From JAJEAD01 sp965221555 (GTDB lineage: Bacteria; Pseudomonadota; Gammaproteobacteria; HK1): 64,000 bases of DNA. Position numbers and translations under genes: made by a program. Below, in pieces: positions 40,917-48,639 of the stretch (its first letter is position 1; each line of letters opens with the position of its first letter). The stretch lies in assembly GCA_965221555.1 (NCBI GenBank), contig OZ244895.1, positions 310,001 through 374,000 of the forward strand, read 5' to 3'. Under the pieces are notes generated by a model. That model was not told the DNA's origin and searched no databases. It saw nothing but the letters and a program-made list of their open reading frames with translations.

Positions 40917-43505
40917 GTGAACACCATTCGCACGGCCTATCTTCGCATAACAGCGTATCAGCGGTTGGTCGCAGGACTACTCTTCGCATCAGGAGAATGC
41001 CCCAGCCTGAGTACGCAACGTCGGCTCCGAACACGGGTTGCTCTGATAGACACGACGCTCGATTCATTCAGGGACACCGCCTGTCGCGCTGTTGTAACGG
41101 GATCGTTCCTCCTTGCGATGTGTGTTCCATCTCTTGTTTCCGCTGATTCCTCGCTTACCCAGGACGTAGCGAGCGTCCCCAGTGAGGTGTCGCCTGAGAC
41201 GCCAGACGACGTATCGACTGAGAAGCGTTCACTGAAGCTGGATTACTCAACCGTGTCAATGGCGCTCAGTATCGTACTGGCACCGCCAAGCGAGGAAGAG
41301 ATACAGTCATTTAAGAAAGCCGAGAGTGGTGGACCGCTCGTCATCGGCTTTCATCGCGATCCGCCGGGCGCCTTCGACGACGACCTGTCGCCGCAACTCG
41401 ACTGGACGGAACTCTCCGATGGATCATTCGTCACGTCGGTGTCGGTTACAACCCCCGAGGCGGAAGCGGTGAGGGTAGGCATCCGAGCGGGGCTCTCGTC
41501 TGGTGGCGAGATACGATTCTTCCGTCCTGGATCCGATGAACGCCTACCGTTGATCACACAGGAAGACTTCCACTTCGTCGAGGACGCGATGGAGACCCTG
41601 TGGTCGCCGACGGTTGACGGAGACACCATCGGAATCGAAATCTCTTTGCCATCCGCGAAGGCGGTGGATGCCTTCTCGCTAATGGTAGACAAAGTCGCAC
41701 ATACATTCGTTCCGACCGATTCTCTACCGGAGGCACCCAAGGCGTTGGACTGTCCCCACCTCCACATCGATATCGCATGCCGAGACTCGAGCGTAGTCAG
41801 CGGTCTCGAGGACGCAGTGGTGCGCCTTCGCTACGAGAAGGACGGCCGCTCCCGCGTGTGCTCCGGTACAGTGTTGACTGACAAGGACAAGTACACACGG
41901 ATTCCCTACATCCTGACGTCGCAGCATTGCGTGAGCACCTCGACGGTCGCAAGGACGGTCGAAGCATATTGGTTCTACCAGAAGGCGCGTTGTAGTAGCA
42001 GTTCTCTGGACAGCCGTCGAACCAGGACCAGCGGCGGTGCCGATGTGTTGTCAAGCAGCTATTCATACGATCTTTCATTGCTTCGCTTGCGGGATACCGT
42101 GCCGGCAGGGGTGACTTTGTCCGGTTGGACTTCCGCTGCGATAAGCCACTCCGCGAGCGTGTACGCCATCCATCACCCGGATGGTACGGTTAAGAAATAC
42201 TCCGCCGGATCCACCCTGCGTAACGCCGACTCCTCTGGCCGTGAGAACCTGATTCACGTTCGATGGAGCGAGGGTACCATGGAAGGCGGTAGCAGCGGTG
42301 GCGGACTGTTTCTTCGCAGCACCGGTCAACTGGTCGGGGCCCACTCTCGTGGGCCTGAAGATTCCTGCAGCCGCGGGGACATCGACAAGTCTGGGCCTTT
42401 CAGATATTTTTTTCCTCAGGTGAAGCGCTGGCTCTTCGTGGAAGGGTCTCCGCCACCCCCGACAGACGATCACGGAAATACCCCGGAAACCGCGACGCTC
42501 ATGTTGGTCGGCTGGGCTACCGAGGCATACTTGGAGCAGGCCGGCGACATCGACTACTTCAAGTTCACCACCACCGAATCCGCACGGCTCCACGTGTACA
42601 CGACTGGACAGACCGACACCTACGGAACGCTCACTCGGTCCACCGGCGGTGACGGGCAAAGCGACGATGACTCCGGGGAAGGCCAGAACTTCAGCATCGA
42701 TCTCCCCAACGCACCCCCTGGTGACTACTTCATCCGAGTGCGCGGCGCTAGAACGACACAAACTACAGGAGTGTACACACTTCACATCAGGCAGCTGGAG
42801 GTATCGCTTGGCGAGGCGGACCACGTCCTGCCTCTAATCATCAGGGCCGACGATCCGCAACGCCAAGGTTTCGTCCGACTGATCAACAACTCAAGTAGCA
42901 GCGGCACCGTAACCATCCACGCCATCGACGTCAGCGGCAACCGCTTTGGACCCGGCACGCTGAATCTGGATGCGAAGGAGTCTCTGAACTTCAATTCCGT
43001 GGACTTGGAGCAGGGCAACAGCGCTTTGGGTTTGACTGGAGTCGGGACGGCAAGATTCGGCGACTGGCGGGTCGAGCTACGCACAGATCTGGAGATAGAA
43101 GCGCGTGCATACATCCGGACACCCGATGGGTTCCTGACGTCGATGCAAGACGTAGCCGAAGAGTCTCCCAGCGGCTCGATGCGCTACTACATCCCATTCT
43201 TCAACCCGGCGAGCAATACTTCGTTGGTGAGCTGGCTACGGCTGACCAACCTCGATACTGCCATGGCCACAGTCGAGATTTCTGGAGTGGATGCCGATGG
43301 CCGCCCAGGGCCGGGTGGCAGCATGCGCGTCTTCCTCTCGCCAAAAGGTACGCGTACCCTGGACGCACGAATCCTCGAGAACGCGGAGTACGGTCTGGGC
43401 GACGGAAGGGGTAAGTGGCAATTGTGGGTCTCTTCGGATCGACCATTACAGGTCATGAACCTGTTGTGGACCCGCTCGGGGCATCTCAGCAACCTTTCGC
43501 GGTAA
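40917..43505 (+). CDS. Secreted trypsin-like (S1) serine protease 2 with PPC and repeat modules
   Basis: The protein is 862 residues from GTG 40917, the codon equivalent to the TTG starts of its paralogs; an upstream TTG at 40863 is less likely. The catalytic triad is His in LTSQHCVS, Asp in SYDLSLLRL and Ser in EGGSSGGGLFL. A propeptide-like region (FVTSVSVTTPEAEAVRV) precedes the protease, and the PPC domain (IDYFKFTTTESARLHVYTTG) and the C-terminal two-part module ending TRSGHLSNLSR follow. A double hydrophobic N-terminus is present as in paralog 1, with a likely signal peptide ending LVSADS. The upstream leader cassette is mostly missing here, so its expression may differ from the others. 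Confidence 0.85.
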   Translation: MNTIRTAYLRITAYQRLVAGLLFASGECPSLSTQRRLRTRVALIDTTLDSFRDTACRAVVTGSFLLAMCVPSLVSADSSLTQDVASVPSEVSPETPDDVSTEKRSLKLDYSTVSMALSIVLAPPSEEEIQSFKKAESGGPLVIGFHRDPPGAFDDDLSPQLDWTELSDGSFVTSVSVTTPEAEAVRVGIRAGLSSGGEIRFFRPGSDERLPLITQEDFHFVEDAMETLWSPTVDGDTIGIEISLPSAKAVDAFSLMVDKVAHTFVPTDSLPEAPKALDCPHLHIDIACRDSSVVSGLEDAVVRLRYEKDGRSRVCSGTVLTDKDKYTRIPYILTSQHCVSTSTVARTVEAYWFYQKARCSSSSLDSRRTRTSGGADVLSSSYSYDLSLLRLRDTVPAGVTLSGWTSAAISHSASVYAIHHPDGTVKKYSAGSTLRNADSSGRENLIHVRWSEGTMEGGSSGGGLFLRSTGQLVGAHSRGPEDSCSRGDIDKSGPFRYFFPQVKRWLFVEGSPPPPTDDHGNTPETATLMLVGWATEAYLEQAGDIDYFKFTTTESARLHVYTTGQTDTYGTLTRSTGGDGQSDDDSGEGQNFSIDLPNAPPGDYFIRVRGARTTQTTGVYTLHIRQLEVSLGEADHVLPLIIRADDPQRQGFVRLINNSSSSGTVTIHAIDVSGNRFGPGTLNLDAKESLNFNSVDLEQGNSALGLTGVGTARFGDWRVELRTDLEIEARAYIRTPDGFLTSMQDVAEESPSGSMRYYIPFFNPASNTSLVSWLRLTNLDTAMATVEISGVDADGRPGPGGSMRVFLSPKGTRTLDARILENAEYGLGDGRGKWQLWVSSDRPLQVMNLLWTRSGHLSNLSR

Positions 43506-43651
43506 GGCGCATCCTGGACATCATGGTGGTGTGTGATGCCCGCAGCGCCTTGAATGCGGGTGGTATGCTTCATGCAACGTCAGGCAGAGTGCTGATGTCT
43601 TGATCATGGTGCTGCCTTCATGCTAAATGGAAATGATTCTCTACGTCTCTC

Positions 43652-43762
43652 GCCACAAGGAGGCGGCTTCGCAGCCCCCGACACCCAGCCCACCCAGGCA
43701 CGGGTGACGGGCCGCTTGCCATCGCCGCCTTCGTTACCGGGCTACAGCACGAGGCCAGAAAG
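43652..43762 (+). promoter_or_regulatory. Conserved 5' leader cassette of the papain-like protease
   Basis: Second copy of the cassette (CACAAGGAGGCGGCTTCGCA ... GCACGAGGCC). It continues into the coding start, where the first 25 codons also match serine protease 1. The coding regions further downstream belong to unrelated protease families. Confidence 0.6.
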
Positions 43763-46700
43763 TTGAACACCGCTCGCACTGCTTCTCTCCGCATAACGGC
43801 ATGCCATTGGTTGGTCGCAGGTCTGCTCTTGGCACTGGGACAACCGGTTTACGCGCAGACCGAACACGAACTCCCACTGGTAATGTCCGCCTCGAGCCTG
43901 CGCCAGCAGGGTTTCGTCCGGGTCATCAACCGCTCCGATCGTGCCGGGACGGTGAGGATCAGCGCCATCGACGACGAGGGGCGGCGATTCGGACCGACCC
44001 ACCTGTCGCTCGATGCCCTGGAGGCAGTGCAGTTCAACTCCCAGGACCTTGAACGAGGCAATGCCGGAGTGGGGCTGTCCGGAGGAGTCGGAGACGGAAC
44101 CGGCAACTGGCGCCTTCAGCTTGAGACGACCCTGGACATCGATCCTCTCGCTTACGTCCGCACTCCCAACGGCTTCCTTACGAGTATGCACGAAGTGGCA
44201 TCCGAAACAGCATCGATGCGTTACCGGATACCGATATTCAACCCCGCCAGCAATCGATCGCTCGTGAGCTGGCTGCGTCTGGTCAACCCCGGCAACAGAT
44301 CCGCCAGCATCGTCATCAGCGGTCTGGACGCCCGGGGCAATGCGGCGCCCGCGGGAGACGTGCGCCTGACTTTGCCCGCCGGCAACGCGCGAGAGATCAC
44401 CTCGCAGCAGTTGGAGAGCGGTGCCTCCGGCCTCTCAGGACGCCTGGGAGACGGCCAGGGCAAGTGGCAGCTCAGCATCTCTTCCGACAACCCCATTCAG
44501 GTCATGGGGCTGATGGAGACGCGCTCGGGGCACCTGACCAACCTCTCCCGAGGGGTTGCGCCCGGTCAGAGGACCATTCCGCTGATGTTGCCAGCCTCCA
44601 GCACGGGACGGGTGGGCTTCGTCAGGATCATCAATCGCTCCAACCGCGACGGCTCGGTGAGCATCGAGGCCATCGACGACACGGGTCGAAGCTTCGGACC
44701 CGTGGTCTTGACGCTGGACAAGAAGGGCGGCGTGCAATTCAACTCCGGAGACCTGGAAGGGGGCAACGAGGGGATCGGCCTCTCCCGAGGGGTCGGGGAC
44801 GGTACGGGCAGTTGGCGCCTGAAGCTCGAGACCACCCTGGATATCGAGGCGCTTGCCTACGTTCGAACGTCCGACGGCTTTCTCACCAGCATGCACGAAA
44901 CGGCGTCGCCGGAAGGCGCGTCGATGCGCTACCGGGTACCGATCTTCAACCCGGCAAGAAATCAATCCCTGGTGAGCTCGCTGCGTCTGGTAAACCCCGG
45001 AGACAGTGCGGTCGACATCACGATCGACGGTCTGGATGCCGATGGAGATTCGCCGCCGAGAGGCCAGGTTGAGCTCCGGTTAGCGCCTGGTGCGGCGCGC
45101 ACGCTGACCTCCCAGGAACTCGAGAACGGCGCCTCCGGCCTGTCGGGCCGCTTCGGGCAGGGTGCGGGCAAGTGGCAGCTCTTCGTCACCGCGCGGGCGC
45201 CCATCTACGTCATGAGCCTGATGGAGACTCGCTCCCGACATCTCACGAACCTGTCCGGCACCTCGACGGAGCCGGAGTATCCGGGCTCCGCTCCGGTCGC
45301 CTATGACGTTTCGATTTCCGGCGATCCCTCCACTCCCTACATCGAGGCGCAGCTCGTCGGCACCGATTCGGACGGCGACACTGTCCTCTACGTACTGGAC
45401 GGGCCGACCACCGGCCCAGGCTACCGGAACGCATTCATAGTGCCCAGCTCCGGGCGCCTCTTCGCCGGATTGGAACCCGGCGATCGCAGCCGCATCGAGA
45501 TCCCGTATGCGGTTACCGACGGGACGCGCTTCAGCGAGCCGGCGCGGGTAATCGTCACCGTCCAGGCGGACGCCGACGACGGGGGGCTGGGCGACGTTCC
45601 CGAAGATCCCTTCGACTACGGCGATCTGGACCTCGGCTACTTCGACACCACCAGCATCCCGCGCTCGGTGGACCTGTCGGGCAACTTCCCCGTTCCTGGC
45701 AACCAGGGCGGACAAGGCAGTTGCGTCGGGTGGGCGACGGGCTACGCGCTCAAGTCCTACCAGGAACGCGTGGAGGAAGGCTGGGCCTTCTCACCCAGCA
45801 CCACCTTCAGTCCGGCGTGGATCTACAACCAGATCAAGGTCCCCGGACCCTGCGGCGGTGATGATCCCTACGACTGCGGCTCCCGCATCTCCGACGCCAT
45901 GGATCTCATCATCAGCAAGGGTGCCGCCACCCTGTCCACGATGCCCTACACCGACCGGGACTACCGGGCGAGACCGAGTCTCGCCGCGCAGCGGGAAGCC
46001 GCGCGCTTCAAGGCGCTCAGCACGAGGAGAGTGGGCTCCGTTCAGCACATGAAGGGCGCGCTCGCCAACCGTCATCCCGTCGTCATCGGCATGCACGTCT
46101 ACAGGAGCTTCTTCTCGCTTTCCGGATCCGCATCGGTGTACAACGATCTGCAGGGCGCCTCCGCCGGAGGTCATGCGGTGACCGTCGTCGGGTATGACGA
46201 CGATCGATTCGGGGGCGCATTCAAGGTCATCAACTCCTGGGGTACCGGCTGGGGCGACGGCGGGTACTTCTGGCTTCCCTACTCGGTTTATGCCGGCGGC
46301 CGCCTGGCTGCGTACGCATACCTGCTCGCCGACGGCCCCAACGACAAAGACGATGACGACCCCCCACCGCCCAGTCCGCCCGGTTGCAGCGGCGGCGACG
46401 ACCGGCCCAATCTCGTGCCCAAGTCCTGGAGTGCAGAGTACGACGAGCGCCCCGGGGGCACGGGGACGTGGAGCTACGAAGTGCAAAACACCGGCTCCGC
46501 GCCCGCCCCGGCCGGAGTGGATATCAACCTGATACTCTCAAAGGACCGCAGGGCTGACACTTCGGATCACTGGGTAACCTACGAGGAAATCCCCTTCGTC
46601 CTGAGACCAGGGTGGTCCGCAGTTCGCGACGATGACAATCCGCTCAGCTTCCGCTTCCCGGAGACCATTCCCGCGGGCACCTACTACATGGCGATGTGGG

Positions 46701-47521
46701 TGGATGACACCAACGAATTGAACGAGTGTGATGAAACCGACAATGTCTCCTATGGCATCAACAAGGTGAACTTGCGCTCCAGCTTGCCTGACATCGCCGT
46801 AAATAGCTGGTGGGCCCAGTGGGACAGATACACCGGAGCCGGTAAACTGCACTACAGGGTCACCAACCTGGGGGCTACCATGGTGACGAATACCGAATGG
46901 GATATCAATCTGGTGCTGCACACCAAGCTCAACCCCGGCGATCGGCAGGGCCGTACGTATTTCCTGTTCTACGAGGATGGCACTCACCAATTACCGCCCG
47001 GCTATGAGATCTATCGTGACTCAAGAAATCCGGCGAGTTTCAACCTCTTCAAATCTCAGCTCGGCAATACCGTCGCAAGCGGCACGTACTACATGTCGCT
47101 GTGGGTCGACGATCTCGGGGAGATCCGGGAGAGCAACGAATGGAACAACGTATCGCTTGGAATCAACCGGGTCACGATCTCTCGCTCGTCCGAGCGCTCG
47201 GCCGAGGAAGGCCGGAAACAATCCGGGGGGGTGGACGAAGCGGCGGCGGAGAGTTCTCCCAAGGATGCGATCTGGCAGTCGACGTTCAACGGCAAGGAGC
47301 TTCCCGGACACCTGACGCGAAAGGTACAGATCGTCGACCACGATGACGGATCCCGACAGCTCATCTTCCTCGACAATGAGCCCCAGCCCCTGTCTGCCCC
47401 ATCGACGACGGTGGGCACACCCATGTCGGCCAAGCAGGGATCCGGCAAGGTTTACGAAAAGACCAACCGGTCCGACGACATCATCATCTTCCCGAGAGTG
47501 GATGTGCTGAGGATGCCATGA
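43763..47521 (+). CDS. Secreted papain-family (C1) cysteine protease with repeat and CARDB modules
   Basis: This 1252-residue protein has a signal peptide WLVAGLLLALGQPVYAQ near residue 32. Two tandem copies of the 235-residue module follow (residues about 35-275 and 280-510: FVRVINRS ... MGLMETRSGHLTNLSR). A spacer and the C1A protease domain come next, with oxyanion Gln and catalytic Cys in NQGGQGSCVGWATGYAL (Cys near 654), His in AGGHAVTVVGYD (near 804) and Asn in VINSWGTGWGDGG (near 824). After an acidic/Pro linker come two CARDB-like domains (residues about 890-1140, each with AMWVDDTNELNECDETDNVS or similar). Start TTG; the stop overlaps the next ATG. It is probably an extracellular protease or adhesin. 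Confidence 0.85.
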   Translation: MNTARTASLRITACHWLVAGLLLALGQPVYAQTEHELPLVMSASSLRQQGFVRVINRSDRAGTVRISAIDDEGRRFGPTHLSLDALEAVQFNSQDLERGNAGVGLSGGVGDGTGNWRLQLETTLDIDPLAYVRTPNGFLTSMHEVASETASMRYRIPIFNPASNRSLVSWLRLVNPGNRSASIVISGLDARGNAAPAGDVRLTLPAGNAREITSQQLESGASGLSGRLGDGQGKWQLSISSDNPIQVMGLMETRSGHLTNLSRGVAPGQRTIPLMLPASSTGRVGFVRIINRSNRDGSVSIEAIDDTGRSFGPVVLTLDKKGGVQFNSGDLEGGNEGIGLSRGVGDGTGSWRLKLETTLDIEALAYVRTSDGFLTSMHETASPEGASMRYRVPIFNPARNQSLVSSLRLVNPGDSAVDITIDGLDADGDSPPRGQVELRLAPGAARTLTSQELENGASGLSGRFGQGAGKWQLFVTARAPIYVMSLMETRSRHLTNLSGTSTEPEYPGSAPVAYDVSISGDPSTPYIEAQLVGTDSDGDTVLYVLDGPTTGPGYRNAFIVPSSGRLFAGLEPGDRSRIEIPYAVTDGTRFSEPARVIVTVQADADDGGLGDVPEDPFDYGDLDLGYFDTTSIPRSVDLSGNFPVPGNQGGQGSCVGWATGYALKSYQERVEEGWAFSPSTTFSPAWIYNQIKVPGPCGGDDPYDCGSRISDAMDLIISKGAATLSTMPYTDRDYRARPSLAAQREAARFKALSTRRVGSVQHMKGALANRHPVVIGMHVYRSFFSLSGSASVYNDLQGASAGGHAVTVVGYDDDRFGGAFKVINSWGTGWGDGGYFWLPYSVYAGGRLAAYAYLLADGPNDKDDDDPPPPSPPGCSGGDDRPNLVPKSWSAEYDERPGGTGTWSYEVQNTGSAPAPAGVDINLILSKDRRADTSDHWVTYEEIPFVLRPGWSAVRDDDNPLSFRFPETIPAGTYYMAMWVDDTNELNECDETDNVSYGINKVNLRSSLPDIAVNSWWAQWDRYTGAGKLHYRVTNLGATMVTNTEWDINLVLHTKLNPGDRQGRTYFLFYEDGTHQLPPGYEIYRDSRNPASFNLFKSQLGNTVASGTYYMSLWVDDLGEIRESNEWNNVSLGINRVTISRSSERSAEEGRKQSGGVDEAAAESSPKDAIWQSTFNGKELPGHLTRKVQIVDHDDGSRQLIFLDNEPQPLSAPSTTVGTPMSAKQGSGKVYEKTNRSDDIIIFPRVDVLRMP

Positions 47522-47973
47522 ACGTCGCGATCCACTGGTGTCGCGCGCGACAACGCCTCCTTCCCATCATGGGACCGGCTCTCTTCGCGTGCGCCTGCGT
47601 GGACACTGTCTCGACCCAGCCCCTTAACGTGACCCGGCCCGCTGTCTCGACCGAAGCGCAGGTGGCTGCGGCATTACCTGATGTCTCCGTGCAAAAGTGC
47701 ATCGATGACGGGTTCGATGTCGCGGAAATCTACAACGCGAGCGGTGTCCCCGAGAGCTATATCTGCGTCGACCGGCAACACGGGCAAAAGTGCGAGAGCT
47801 GGGCATACTATCGTGGAGAGTGCGCGCTGGGCGCCGGTTGGAACACGCAGCCCGGCATCGCGCCAACTTCCCGAGAGAGCAGCGTTGGTCATGCGTCGAA
47901 GTGCCCATCCCACGAACAACCGGGAGATACGAAGCGGTACAACCAGTCCGTCACCGGAGGCGGCTGCCCGTAG
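47518..47973 (+). CDS. DUF333-domain lipoprotein coupled to the papain-like protease
   Basis: This 151-residue protein has a hydrophobic N-terminus (LLPIMGPALFACAC) with a plausible lipobox Cys. The DUF333 domain follows, at residues about 55-105: VSVQKCIDDGF, ESYICVDRQHGQKCESWAYY, RGEC. DUF333 is a short cysteine-rich domain of unknown function, found in YoaF-like lipoproteins. The ATG lies inside the stop of the protease gene (ATGA), so the two are translationally coupled. An inhibitor or chaperone of the protease is a reasonable but unproven idea. The last 45 residues have no recognised homology. Confidence 0.75.
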   Translation: MNVAIHWCRARQRLLPIMGPALFACACVDTVSTQPLNVTRPAVSTEAQVAAALPDVSVQKCIDDGFDVAEIYNASGVPESYICVDRQHGQKCESWAYYRGECALGAGWNTQPGIAPTSRESSVGHASKCPSHEQPGDTKRYNQSVTGGGCP

Positions 47974-48534
47974 GAAACGCTGTCCCATGGCCCCATGACG
48001 TACAGTCTGGGGCTTGGGGGCGGCAATGCGGGAGAATAGCGCGAGACTCTGTACACGGGGTCCGGAACTGCTCCAACACCGGCGCTCGTTTGTGCGCCGA
48101 CGTGCAGTGTGCCGGCTCGTAGAGCAGCCGGTCCGAGCAGGGTTGTTCCGTATCTGGCCCTGTGGTGGAGTGTCCATTGAAGGCTTAATGGATTCATCAT
48201 CCTGCATGATGGTGAGGGCTGGCATGGGCACGGCGCGCGAGGACCACGCGATGGTCTTCGCCTTCATTTGGTTACTCGCGGTCGCGCCGGGTACTTTCTG
48301 AAAGCTACGCTGGCGGCTGGCAGTACGATTCCGGTAGACCGGCACGCATCGGCGCCGGAGCAGGGACGCTCGACGCTATCCTGCTCACGGTCGTTATCCA
48401 GACCGGTAAGGCAAGGCGGCGCGCGCTGCGGCACCTTCCGACGGCGCGCCGGAGGTGTTTTCCCGGCGTTTCGTTCAACTGCGAGCCTGGTTGTGGGTTA
48501 AGGTAACAGCGTCACCACCGACCGCTGCCGCCGA
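47974..48534. other. Intergenic region, no convincing gene
   Basis: About 560 bases between the DUF333 gene and the next leader cassette. Frames of 70-220 codons exist on both strands but have low-complexity Arg/Ser/Pro content and no recognisable domain. They may be remnants of a decayed gene. No terminator is obvious. Confidence 0.4.
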
Positions 48535-48639
48535 AAAGAGGCGGCTTCGCAGCCCCCGACCCCCATCTCACCCGGGCACGGGTACGGGCCACTCGCCGTG
48601 GCCGCCTTCATTGCCGGACTACCGCACTGGTCCAACCAT
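48535..48639 (+). promoter_or_regulatory. Conserved 5' leader cassette of serine protease 3
   Basis: Third copy of the leader (AGAGGCGGCTTCGCAGCCCC ...). It is slightly diverged near the start codon, where GCACGAGGCC has become GCACTGGTCC, so the ribosome binding site may be weaker. Confidence 0.55.

Noticed and set aside
47974..48534. Genes on either strand in the gap after the DUF333 gene
   Set aside because: ORFs are low-complexity, without ribosome sites or recognisable domains.
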